Origin: Pseudoflavonifractor phocaeensis
GTDB lineage: Bacteria > Bacillota > Clostridia > Oscillospirales > Oscillospiraceae
Direction: 5' to 3'
Assembly: GCF_021531815.1 (NCBI RefSeq)
Contig: NZ_JADYUM010000002.1
Span: 153,191 to 217,190, forward strand
Length of the DNA stretch: 64,000 nt
In this document: positions 24,084 to 31,778 of the stretch, piece after piece
How positions within the stretch are numbered: the stretch's first letter is position 1
Layout of the letters: the number at the start of each line of letters is the position of its first letter
Translations under genes and position numbers: made by a program
Notes under the pieces: generated by a model
Database searches by the model: none
What the model was told of the DNA's origin: nothing
The model's input: the letters and a program-made list of their open reading frames with translations, nothing else

Positions 24084-25011
24084 AGTACAACATCTCCTCA
24101 ACATCGTCGGTGGTAAATCCGTCCGCAAGCAGGGCATCCACATACCCGGATGAGAAGCCATAGAAAGACGCCACCGATTTCAATTCCCGGATATACTCCT
24201 GCTCAGCTGCAGTTTGGAGCGGGACATACCGGCTTCTGGCTGGAGGCTCCAGCAGAAAGGAATATGGGGCATACCAGCGGGAATACAGATTCCGGGTGTC
24301 AAAGGAACCACGGGTCTGAAGTCCGTTTGCGTCGATTTTCAGAATCTCACCGCACTCCAGCTTGACCTGGGACGGCTTATCCAATCGATAGGGCATGTGA
24401 ACGATAGCATTTATGAGAATCTCCTCGGTAGAGGCGTAGAGGTACAGGCCGCTGTCGAGATAGTGGTAGATACACAGGGGATTATCCCCTTTAACGAAGT
24501 AGAGATCATCCCGGTCATCCAATACGGTAAAGGAGAAGGAGCCCTCCACCTGTTCCGCCATGTATTTCAGGCTGGCAAAGGTGAGGGCTCCCTGTTGCTG
24601 GAGCAGCTGAACGGCTATAAAGCTGTCCGTCTCGATATTTGTCTGGGGCAACTTTTTCTCCTTGCGCAACAGAACATCATTGTACAGAACTCCGTTATGG
24701 GCCAGGGCAAAGGTATTGCTGCCCGCTCTGGCCTGGAAAGGATGATTATTGTTGTTACGCCGCGCGTCCCCCTGAGTAGTCATTCGGGCATGCCCCATGA
24801 CCACTTTCGTCCCCGCCGGGATATGGAAACGGAGCTTGTGGCCGGGGACAGGGCGTTTGTACACCCGCAGCTTCCCCCGGGCGTTATAGGCAATCCCGGT
24901 GGCATCAGTGCCTCTGGCTTCGCTGGCTGCGGCCAGGAAATGGAGCATTCGTGACTTTTGCTTCTCGGAAAACTGGTCTCTTGGGTCAAGGATTCCAAAC
25001 AGACAGCACAT
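24070..25011 (-). CDS. class II glutamine amidotransferase-like protein
   Basis: This 313-residue Ntn-hydrolase begins MCCLFGILDP, placing a nucleophile Cys at position 2 after Met removal. Family motifs follow: ARGTDATGIAYN near residue 32, VMGHARMTTQGDARRNNNNH near 71, and LAHNGVLYNDVLL near 103. The domain releases ammonia from glutamine. The C-terminal 80 residues are element-specific and end with a helical SSGYVDALLADGFTTDDVEE. It sits between an amidoligase gene (stop and start overlap by one base) and DUF3846. The trio suggests that ammonia or glutamyl chemistry feeds the amidoligase. Confidence 0.85.
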   Translation of the reverse strand: MCCLFGILDPRDQFSEKQKSRMLHFLAAASEARGTDATGIAYNARGKLRVYKRPVPGHKLRFHIPAGTKVVMGHARMTTQGDARRNNNNHPFQARAGSNTFALAHNGVLYNDVLLRKEKKLPQTNIETDSFIAVQLLQQQGALTFASLKYMAEQVEGSFSFTVLDDRDDLYFVKGDNPLCIYHYLDSGLYLYASTEEILINAIVHMPYRLDKPSQVKLECGEILKIDANGLQTRGSFDTRNLYSRWYAPYSFLLEPPARSRYVPLQTAAEQEYIRELKSVASFYGFSSGYVDALLADGFTTDDVEEMLYCGTI

Positions 25012-26120
25012 CAGATCTCCACCTCGCTCTCTACCGGCTCATTGACGTACAGTCGCCGCTCTTTCAGGTATTGGACCAGCTCCGGCTGGGTACATCCGGC
25101 GACGAAGGTGGTCCAGGACATGTTTTTCACTTCCTCGTCAGACAAGAAAAGGGCCACATCGCAGACCCTGTCAATGAGCTGCAATGTGGCGATCAAAGTA
25201 TTGAGTTTTAAGGTCCCACGGAAGATGCGGAACTCAATGGTATCCGTGTTGGTCAGGTTGACGCAGGTGTATCTCCCAGCCCCATACCCTTTCTTGGCGT
25301 GGTCCAGGATGTCACGGGGCTGCTCCTTGTAGCCGTACCGGGCTGCCCAGCGCTCCAGCTGGCGCTGGGTACGACGGCTGAACTTCAACAACTCGTCCCA
25401 GTGCTTCTCAAAGAAGTAGAGGATTCGAGCGATCACGGCGTCCTGCTCCGCTTCGGTCGGCCCAAAAGCTGCCCGGCTGACGTGGATGTGGAGGCCGCAG
25501 GTAGAGGCCTGATGGGACTGGTAGCCCAGCCGGACCGTTTCCCTCAGGATGTCCACCCAGGGCATCTCTTTCTGGTGAAAGGCCAGGGACATGGGATGGC
25601 TCACCAGTTCAAAGCCATCGTCCAGAGAGCCGTCATGTTTGCAGTACAGCAGCTCCGAACCGCCTCTATTTGCCACGTCCAGAATCTGTGACGCCTTGCT
25701 GTCAAGTTCCCCCGCTCCGTCGATCTCCAGCTCGACGCCCATGTAGCGGGGACCTTCTCCATAGAAAATGGGCTCCGGCTTATAATAGTAGTCGTTAATC
25801 CCCTTGGGTGAGGCGTAGTAGCAGACGTTGCAGTAGGGATACTCCTCATCCTCGTCGGAGTCCTGGTAGAAGGCCTCGGACCGTCTGAGAAGCATACCAC
25901 AACGGGTGCAGGTGGTGTAGTGCTCGTCAAAACAGTCTTGGCACAAGGGATGCATTTCGGTCCCTGCATTGTTCTCCCACAGGATTCGTTCCCCGCACAC
26001 CCGGCAAAGCGTGGTGTGTTCCGCCAAGCAGCTGGGACACAGCTCCCGTCCATCCACTTGTGTTCTCCGATCTGTCGGGTACTCGGCTCCGCAAATGCTA
26101 CATACAAAGGTTTCTTTCAT
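25011..26120 (-). CDS. amidoligase (glutamine synthetase-like fold) with N-terminal zinc ribbons
   Basis: This 369-residue protein starts with a series of C-x-x-C pairs (CSICG, CPSCL, CRVCG, CQDCF, CTRCG, CNVCY) forming LIM-like zinc ribbons over residues 5-100. Amidoligase_2 motifs follow: MGVELEIDG near residue 127, CKHDGSLDDGFELVSHP near 160, CGLHIHVSRAAF near 207 and TIEFRIFRGTLKLNT near 295. These correspond to the Glu, Asp and His residues that bind ATP and metal in glutamine-synthetase-like ligases. ATG 26120 has AGGAGG at seven bases. Predicted activity is peptide or amide bond formation; the substrate is unknown. Confidence 0.85.
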   Translation of the reverse strand: MKETFVCSICGAEYPTDRRTQVDGRELCPSCLAEHTTLCRVCGERILWENNAGTEMHPLCQDCFDEHYTTCTRCGMLLRRSEAFYQDSDEDEEYPYCNVCYYASPKGINDYYYKPEPIFYGEGPRYMGVELEIDGAGELDSKASQILDVANRGGSELLYCKHDGSLDDGFELVSHPMSLAFHQKEMPWVDILRETVRLGYQSHQASTCGLHIHVSRAAFGPTEAEQDAVIARILYFFEKHWDELLKFSRRTQRQLERWAARYGYKEQPRDILDHAKKGYGAGRYTCVNLTNTDTIEFRIFRGTLKLNTLIATLQLIDRVCDVALFLSDEEVKNMSWTTFVAGCTQPELVQYLKERRLYVNEPVESEVEI

Positions 26121-26247
26121 GCTGTTTTCCTCCTGAAATTGATTTGGTCCCCGGGGAATTACCCCGAGGACCTTCATGGTTATAATATATATCTCTGTCT
26201 GGAAGGAAACCAGAATGGTAATCGTCAATTCGGTACTGTCAAGAGTT

Positions 26248-27669
26248 GGACCTGTTGACAAAGTGGCGTATAAACCCTTTCTATGGTATAATAACCATAG
26301 GGAGGGATGTGGCATGATGGGGCGCCAAAGCAGACAAATGGCAATAATTTTCGTGGATATGGAGTCATTGATTCCAGAGAACCATCTGCTGCGGAAGATT
26401 GACCGGACAGTATCCTTTAATTTTATCTATGATCTTCTGGCACCGTATTATCCGGCGACTGGCCGTCCATCTGTCGACCCTGTCAGTATGTTCAAAATGC
26501 TCTTGATTGGATATCTGTATGGCATCAAATCAGAGCGGCGGCTGGTAGAGGAAGTTCAGCTCAACATCGCCTACCGATGGTTCTGTGGATTCGAACTGGA
26601 TGACGCCATCCCGGATCACTCCACATTCAGCAAAACCAGGACACGCAAATGGCAGCAGAGCAACCTTTTTCAGAAAGCCTTTTATGAAATCGTGAAACAG
26701 TGTATAGCTGGCGGCCTTATAGATGGAAAAGCCATGGCTGCGGACGGAAGCTACATTCCAGCCAACGTATCAAGAGAAAGCTGGATTGATGTAGAAATAG
26801 AAGTTGAGCAAAGTATGCAAAGCTATCTTGACTCCTTGGATGAAGAACTTTCCAACCAGCCGGGGTTCAAAAAGCCGCCAACGAGAATAGCACGGAAACG
26901 TCGCACTACCAGCCATACGGATCCAGACAGCGGCTATATTAATCACGGCAGTAAACGCGGCATTTTAACAGGCGTTGATGTATATCCTGCCAATGAGAAA
27001 GAAAGTATCCTGGTCTTGCGGCATTTGGAACGGCAAATCAATCTTGGTATCCCAATGAAACGACTTGCTCTGGATCGCGGATATGAAACTGGTGCTGTCC
27101 ACCGGGGACTGGAACTTCTGGGTATTACCGGATATATCCCTGCAATCCAGTTCTCCAATCCACCCGAGAAATATGGGTTCTCCTACGACCCGCAACAGGA
27201 CGCGTTCATTTGTCCGGAAGGAGTTCCTCTTACATACCACAGGCTAAATTGCAACAAATCGACCGGAAAATATCTGCGTTGCTACCAAGTCGAGGGCGAC
27301 GCTTGTATGCGCTGTTCAAAACGACAGAGTTGTTTTGACAAGGCTGGAATTCGGCGCAGGGTGCTGGCCAGCAGCTGCTATCCAGCATTTTTCAGAGGAC
27401 ATCAGCGGGTGGGAACTCCGGATTACCTATCTATGATGCGGCTTCGTAAAATCTGGGCCGAGGGCAGCTTCTCCGTTTTAAAACGGGAACACTGTATTTC
27501 AAAGATTCGAAAAAGGGGCATTCTTGCAGCCACGGAAGAATGCCTCCTTGCTGCCATGGCCCTAAACCTTAAAAGAATGGTAAATGCTATCTTTTTCTAT
27601 CTCCAATTCCAATGTTCTGCCGAAAAACCTGTGGGTTTCGGCAGAATTTTTGCTTTTGTCAACAGGTCC
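26248..27669 (+). mobile_element. IS1182-family insertion sequence
   Basis: GGACCTGTTGACAAA at 26248-26262 and its inverted copy at 27655-27669 bound about 1.4 kb holding one transposase gene. A short hairpin CTATGGT...ACCATAG (26280-26299) enclosing a TATAAT sits before the transposase. No clear target duplication was seen beside the repeats. Confidence 0.75.
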
Positions 27670-27720
27670 CTTATCTTACATTATCCTATTCAATTTACCG
27701 CAAGTCGCCTTTTGCTTTGA
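26314..27720 (+). CDS. IS1182-family DDE transposase
   Basis: This 468-residue transposase begins MMGRQSRQMAIIFVDMESLI and has the N-terminal DUF772-type region (RPSVDPVSMFKMLLIGYLYG, near residue 50), DHSTFSKTRTRKW near 106 and the first catalytic Asp in IDGKAMAADGSYIPA near 145. LALDRGYETGAVHRGLELLG follows near 250 and a cysteine cluster GDACMRCSKRQSCF near 330. The last region has IWAEGSFSVLKREHCISKIR. GGGAGG precedes the two ATGs at 26314 and 26317. The frame runs about 50 bases beyond the right inverted repeat, so the natural stop may depend on flanking DNA. It appears intact. Confidence 0.9.
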   Translation: MMGRQSRQMAIIFVDMESLIPENHLLRKIDRTVSFNFIYDLLAPYYPATGRPSVDPVSMFKMLLIGYLYGIKSERRLVEEVQLNIAYRWFCGFELDDAIPDHSTFSKTRTRKWQQSNLFQKAFYEIVKQCIAGGLIDGKAMAADGSYIPANVSRESWIDVEIEVEQSMQSYLDSLDEELSNQPGFKKPPTRIARKRRTTSHTDPDSGYINHGSKRGILTGVDVYPANEKESILVLRHLERQINLGIPMKRLALDRGYETGAVHRGLELLGITGYIPAIQFSNPPEKYGFSYDPQQDAFICPEGVPLTYHRLNCNKSTGKYLRCYQVEGDACMRCSKRQSCFDKAGIRRRVLASSCYPAFFRGHQRVGTPDYLSMMRLRKIWAEGSFSVLKREHCISKIRKRGILAATEECLLAAMALNLKRMVNAIFFYLQFQCSAEKPVGFGRIFAFVNRSLILHYPIQFTASRLLL

Positions 27721-27727
27721 CGCTTAC

Positions 27728-27775
27728 AAAGGGACTGCCTCAATCTGCACGTGGCATTTTGAGACAGCCCCTTTA
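27728..27775. repeat. imperfect palindrome GGGACTGCCTCA / TGAGACAGCCCC
   Basis: A long imperfect inverted repeat follows the IS1182 copy. Its form (TTTTGAGACAGCCCC) is like terminal repeats of insertion sequences. It may be an IS end or a terminator; no matching second end was found. Confidence 0.35.
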
Positions 27776-27818
27776 TTGTTCCTACATAGCAAACTACACC
27801 AATGCTTTTCAACAAGGC

Positions 27819-28142
27819 TCAATAGTTGCAATTACACCATTTCTTTAGTATCCCAACAATCTCCTCGTCTCCGGAATTTAGGAGTGAAAATAGCGTTTTT
27901 AGCATGCCTTTATATATCTGACATTTATAGTCGCTAGGATTCAATGCGAAAAGGTTATTGTTCTCATAATAATTTAGAACGGGGCATGTACCACAAAACG
28001 GCGAAAATACACAATCTGAGCAGAGCGGAGAGCTCTCTAAACATGATGCAGTAGCCAGCGCTTTGCAGACAGAATTGTCAAAAAGATCTTGATAATTTGA
28101 TTCGATGGTTCCTAATTGAAAAGAATGGTCTAAGACATACAT
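27819..28142 (-). pseudogene. C-terminal SPASM-domain relic of a radical SAM maturase (HxsB-like)
   Basis: The last 107 residues of a radical SAM protein remain: CLESSPLCSDCVFSPFCGTC, then PVLNYYENNNLFALNPSDYK and CQIYKGMLKTLFSLL. The cysteine spacing, C-P-V-x-N-Y and C-x-I-Y-K-G-M closely resemble HxsB, the maturase of His-Xaa-Ser repeat peptide systems. The radical SAM core with the CX3CX2C motif is missing upstream, and no HxsA/HxsC/HxsD partner is visible. Similarity is judged from memory of the family. Confidence 0.55.
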
Positions 28143-28286
28143 TCAGGGTGCTTACCGAAACATAACCTAAGGCCCAAGCCAGTAACGATTTGGTTGATGG
28201 CTGCGGTAGGAATCTTCTCCAATTGCCCAAAAGACCTTTGCGGAAATCTTTTATAAACAGAACTACGCTCTCAACAATCACATACA

Positions 28287-28439
28287 TCAAAGCAAGGCAC
28301 TTGTAACTATGCTGTCAAACCGACCATAATGGCCAACGTAAAAACGAGTAACACCGTAATCGACAATGTGCTGACGGATGGCACTAAGAATACATGGGTA
28401 TATCTCATCAGGGGTTGAGGCGTGTCCAATAAAAAGCAA
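28287..28439 (-). pseudogene. fragment of a SLOG / DUF1273-like protein
   Basis: Minus-strand codons read LLFIGHASTPDEIYPCILSA, then IRQHIVDYGVTRFYVGHYGR and FDSIVTSALL before a stop. The G-H-x-x-T-P-x-E-I start and the F-Y-V-G-x-x-G-x-F-D-x-x-V motif resemble the first half of DUF1273-type nucleotide-binding proteins. No normal start or C-terminal half is present. It lies among IS fragments. Confidence 0.45.
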
Positions 28440-28633
28440 GATTTACTCATGACTTCGTCGAGTAGACTTTCGGGGTCGTTATCGATTAAGTCTCCATGCT
28501 TACTTGGGCCGGGCGTAAAATTTTGTGTAAGCGTTTTTCGACAAAAGTCAAGAATGGCGCTGGGAAGCAGAGCGGATTTTGGCCTGAATCCCTTGGTAAC
28601 CGAGAGGCAGGTACATCCAATGTATCATCGCAA
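28440..28633. other. unassigned stretch between relics
   Basis: No gene is recognised. AAAATTTTGTGTAAGCG near 28517 is similar to the outer part of the IS256-like ends found at 28821-28891 and 35691-35759 and may be another IS scar. Confidence 0.3.
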
Positions 28634-28803
28634 TATGGTAAAATAACCATAGGGAGGGATGTGGCATGATGGGACGCCAAAGCAGACAAATGTCAATGAT
28701 TTTCGTAGATATAGAGTCACTGATTCCAGAAAACCACCTTCTGCGGAAAGTCGACCGGATGGTGTCTTATGACTTCATCTATAATCTTCTGGCACCATAT
28801 TAC
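28634..28803 (+). mobile_element. 5' fragment of a second IS1182 copy
   Basis: The sequence parallels 26284-26455: the pre-gene hairpin region, GGGAGG, then MMGRQSRQMSMIFVDIESLI, PENHLLRKVDRMVSYDFIYN and LLAPYY with scattered substitutions. It breaks off at GCACCATATTA and continues as an IS256-like end. The left inverted repeat is missing. Confidence 0.8.
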
Positions 28804-28820
28804 GATTCTTTCTGGCCATT

Positions 28821-28891
28821 ATAAAAACCTCCAATGTGGTGCTCTTATTCTACACCACATCGGAGGTTTACACAAATTTTGGGATGGTCTC
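28821..28891 (-). mobile_element. IS256-like terminal fragment (first copy)
   Basis: Read on the minus strand, GAGACCATCCCAAAATTTGT, GTAAACCTCCGATGTGG and a matching GGAGGTTTTTATAATGGCC follow one another. AACCTCC...GGAGGTT forms an internal hairpin, and ATGGCCAGAAAGAAT could be a transposase start. A near-identical 70-base copy occurs at 35691-35759 on the plus strand. The family name IS256 is an inference. Confidence 0.5.
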
Positions 28892-28895
28892 CGCG

Positions 28896-29064
28896 GGTAT
28901 GAGACTGGTGCTGTCCACCGGGGACTGGAACTTCTTGGCATTACCGGATATATCCCTGCAATCCAATTCTCCAATCCACCCGAGAAATACGGCTTCTCCT
29001 ACGACCCGCAACAGGACGCGTTCATTTGTCCGGAAAGAGTTCCTCTTACATACCACAGGCTAAC
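28896..29064 (+). mobile_element. internal fragment of the second IS1182 copy
   Basis: This parallels 27081-27245 of the intact IS: YETGAVHRGLELLGITGYIP, AIQFSNPPEKYGFSYDPQQD and AFICPERVPLTYHRLT, then stop. Together with 28634-28803 it is one IS1182 copy whose middle was replaced by the IS256-like end. Confidence 0.8.
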
Positions 29065-29205
29065 ATAATGCGTACTGGAACAACGCAGCGCTCCAGTGGA
29101 AATACGCATTGTAACAATGGCTGAATTCCATAAAAGCGGCTCCTTTGAGCGACACCTTTCCCAGAAAAAGTGTCTGCTTTTTAAGGGAAAACAGTACTGA
29201 TTTTA

Positions 29206-30456
29206 TCACTCCGGCAGATACGGATAGCCGGAGCTCACCCAATAGTCTCCCTTCTCCAGGGCCGCTTTGGTAATTTCTCTGCCCCAGTGAACCTTGCCGC
29301 GATAGTTGCCCTCTACTACAACAATACTGTTCTCGTTCTTTTCCAGTACCACGACAGAGTGAGACTCATTGATTCTGACATAATCCCCCGGTCTGATCCA
29401 GTCAAACACGGCATTCTTGACATCTTCTTCAGAGGTACTATAGGCGTGATAAGAAAGTCTGGAGCTCTGGTCCACGCCAAAGATGTCCTCTACCACATAG
29501 CTCCCAAACGCCGCACAGCCCGAAGCACCCGCAATCCCATATTCGTCATAGTAAAAGTAGTTGTCATCTCCGCTGAGCATACCCTCGGGATATTTGGATT
29601 TCAGAGAGTACATCACCTCTTGAATATGCTCGGGCGTGATGGTCTTACCGTTCTTCAGTCTCACATCCGGAGTCAACCCTTCCATGGCGTCTTTATCTCC
29701 CGCGTTCAGCCAATAGTCAGGAGTGTGAAATGTCATATACCACCACACATCCGTGTTGTTCACAGGCTTGCCCGCCTCCTGGCTCACCAGCTCCATGGCC
29801 TTCCTTAAAACCACACAGGCCTGTGCCCGGGTCACTTTTCCTTCTCCATCAAAGGTTCCCGCACTGTCAATGCCGCTCATACAGCCAAGCTTATATACCA
29901 TGCTTATGGCGGAATTGTATTGCCAGCCATAGTTGTCAATCACGTCATAATCAGGGATATCATCGATTACCATATGCTCATATACGTCATTCAGATCCAA
30001 ATGATACATCAGGTAGTTTGCCAGCATCATCGCCATGTTTTTTCTGGACATACCGTTGTTTACATATTTGGAATCCCACTGCTCCCGGCCATTGACCATT
30101 TCATATGTATAAATGGCCGGCTGTCTGGTCAAAAGCTCATTTTCCAGCGCGATATGCAGAAATGAGCCATACCAGGTATCGTATTCCTTTGTGTTGGCAG
30201 CCAGTTCATCAGGAAAAAATGCTCTCACCATCATAGTGGCAAACTGTGCCGTGGTCACTTCACCGTTGGGTGCGAACTTCCCCTCGCCCACACCAGACAC
30301 AATTCCTCTTGATGCCATCTCCTCAATGGCCGAACAAGCCCAGTGGTCTGTTGGCACGTCGGAAAAGGTCCGAACGTCTGCGGCAAATGCTGAAGAAGCC
30401 ATGATCCCAACCATCATAGCCGCTGTCAGCGCCAGTGAGATGAGTTTTTTCTTCAT
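29206..30456 (-). CDS. secreted SLH-domain protein with C-terminal cysteine amidase-like domain
   Basis: This 416-residue protein has a signal peptide (MKKKLISLALTAAMMVGIMA, cut after SSAFAA) and two to three S-layer homology repeats (FSDVPTDHWACSAIEEMASR near residue 31; NYGWQYNSAISMVYKLGCMS near 173; TRAQACVVLRKAME near 210). The C-terminal domain of about 170 residues carries AGASGCAAFGSYVVEDIFG near 308 and WIRPGDYVRINESHSVVVLE near 352. That Cys then His order fits NlpC/P60- or CHAP-like papain-fold hydrolases. SLH repeats anchor to the cell-wall polymer, so it is probably a surface enzyme. The catalytic assignment is an inference. Confidence 0.75.
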   Translation of the reverse strand: MKKKLISLALTAAMMVGIMASSAFAADVRTFSDVPTDHWACSAIEEMASRGIVSGVGEGKFAPNGEVTTAQFATMMVRAFFPDELAANTKEYDTWYGSFLHIALENELLTRQPAIYTYEMVNGREQWDSKYVNNGMSRKNMAMMLANYLMYHLDLNDVYEHMVIDDIPDYDVIDNYGWQYNSAISMVYKLGCMSGIDSAGTFDGEGKVTRAQACVVLRKAMELVSQEAGKPVNNTDVWWYMTFHTPDYWLNAGDKDAMEGLTPDVRLKNGKTITPEHIQEVMYSLKSKYPEGMLSGDDNYFYYDEYGIAGASGCAAFGSYVVEDIFGVDQSSRLSYHAYSTSEEDVKNAVFDWIRPGDYVRINESHSVVVLEKNENSIVVVEGNYRGKVHWGREITKAALEKGDYWVSSGYPYLPE

Positions 30457-30611
30457 ATCTGCGTCTCCCCTATCTTTTTTCCGATTTTTCTCTCCGGTCT
30501 AGCCTTCTGCATGGACCCTGGGAGCCCTAAAGCCCCTTACCTTCCGCCTCTATTGTTGGATGGCTTCATTTTACCACAATTCTTCTACAATACAACATGA
30601 ATTGAATATCC

Positions 30612-30652
30612 CGCCGAAAAAACGGCACTGCCGGGAGCGATCCCATGCAGTA
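30612..30652. terminator. imperfect hairpin upstream of the SLH gene
   Basis: ACGGCACTGC pairs with GCAGTACCGT (one mismatch), with CTTTTCT on one side and AAAAAA on the other. It could terminate transcription in either direction. Confidence 0.4.
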
Positions 30653-30722
30653 CCGTCTTTTCTCAAGTTTTCATTTTAGTCCCAAAGAGTCCAGAAACGG
30701 TAAAAGTGCGGTACAGTCGCCC

Positions 30723-30962
30723 TTACACCTGTCTCGGAGTCTCGCCCTCAGAACCGAAGGTTCTTATGGCTCTGGCATCCTCGGCGCGCTTTTCCTCGAT
30801 GGATTCCTTCAGGATCATATCCTTCTGTTGATCTACTGGAATTGTCCAAAATACTTGAAGGCTGCGGCACTTGTGATCAATTTCTTTGTCACGGATCCGA
30901 TTCCTTATATCGACGAATTTATTATGGTGGCCGGACTTCTGGCCAGCGATCGATAGAAAGGG
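30723..30962 (-). pseudogene. unidentified C-terminal protein fragment
   Basis: The minus strand encodes a protein-like stretch, SIAGQKSGHHNKFVDIRNRI, RDKEIDHKCRSLQVFWTIPV, DQQKDMILKESIEEKRAEDA and RAIRTFGSEGETPRQV, ending in a stop. Amino-acid usage is natural (amphipathic, charged helix near the end). The upstream side meets the hsdS 3' fragment at 30990, so the beginning is probably lost. I do not recognise the family. Confidence 0.35.
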
Positions 30963-30990
30963 TGAACAATGGTGGCGGTTGTCAAGCATA

Positions 30991-31158
30991 TCTATATCTA
31001 TGACTAAGAAGTTGGTGGTCATGTTACCACCGATTGAATTACAAAATCAATTCGCAGATTTCGTTGAACAGACCGACAAATCAAAATTGGCCGTACAACA
31101 AAGCCTTGTTAAACTGGAACTACTGAAAAAAGCCCTGATGCAGAAATACTTCGGATAA
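30991..31158 (+). pseudogene. hsdS: 3' end of hsdS separated from its 5' part
   Basis: In frame the codons give SISMTKKLVVMLPPIELQNQ, then FADFVEQTDKSKLAVQQSLV and KLELLKKALMQKYFG before the stop. This is the last part of a type I specificity subunit, including the L-P-P-x-x-x-Q motif and the terminal conserved helix. It has no start of its own. Joined to the 5' part that ends AGSTVAYL at 19323 on the other strand, it would give a normal HsdS of about 393 residues. It lies 11 bases before the next gene and precedes hsdR. Confidence 0.85.
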
Positions 31159-31169
31159 GGGGTTGCTCA

Positions 31170-31730
31170 ATGAATGCTGAAATTTTGAATAACTCATGGC
31201 ACTATTATTCTGTTGTAGAAAAAGATTTAGCAAACACTTCTCAGTATGTTGAACCTCGTGGACAGGAAAATGTGTACTCACTTGAATTTGCAAAAATATT
31301 GATTTTAGCTTGTACTGAAGTGGAATCATTATTTAAAATGTTGTGCAGCGAAATAACAGACAGCTCTGTATCAGCAGATATGGCAAGTTATAAAGGCATT
31401 ATTTTAGGTAAATATCCGCGAATTGTGGATGCAACGGTGAGCGTAAGCCGACTAGGCGCAACTATAAGGCCCTTTGGTGCATGGAGTAGCGGAAAACTAG
31501 CATGGTGGGATGCCTATCAAAAGGTGAAGCACGATAGGGGAAATTGCTTTTCTGAGGCAACCTATATGAATGCAGTTTATGCAGTGGCAGCTATGCACAT
31601 TTTACTGCTATATCTCTCCAAGATGATTGCTGGTTCACAAAGTGGCAGTACAGGGTATCTGCAGACACAATACTCACCGCAGTTTCTTTGCGTTAGACCC
31701 CCAAAGGAGCTTCCAGATTTTGAATCATGA
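31170..31730 (+). CDS. hypothetical protein, HEPN-like, within the hsd operon
   Basis: This 186-residue, mostly helical protein has LEFAKILILACTEVESLFKM near residue 38 and the motif LAWWDAYQKVKHDRGNCFSE near residue 110. The W-W-x-A-Y-x-x-V-K-H-x-R motif occurs in HEPN-like proteins of defence loci. A weak GGGG ribosome binding site precedes ATG 31170. It lies between the hsdS end and hsdR, 48 bases before hsdR, so it is probably an accessory part of the restriction locus. The HEPN assignment is tentative. Confidence 0.55.
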   Translation: MNAEILNNSWHYYSVVEKDLANTSQYVEPRGQENVYSLEFAKILILACTEVESLFKMLCSEITDSSVSADMASYKGIILGKYPRIVDATVSVSRLGATIRPFGAWSSGKLAWWDAYQKVKHDRGNCFSEATYMNAVYAVAAMHILLLYLSKMIAGSQSGSTGYLQTQYSPQFLCVRPPKELPDFES

Positions 31731-31778
31731 AACTATACTGCTCACGTGTAATCAATTAGAGATAGCAGGTGAATCCGT

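Noticed and set aside
28078..28290. 70-codon minus-strand frame next to the HxsB-like relic
   Set aside because: It has no start signal and overlaps the better supported SLOG-like fragment; composition is not protein-like.
19287..31158. Phase-variable hsdS shuffling system
   Set aside because: Such systems carry several hsdS alleles with matching inverted repeats. Only one split hsdS is present and the breakpoints share about two bases.
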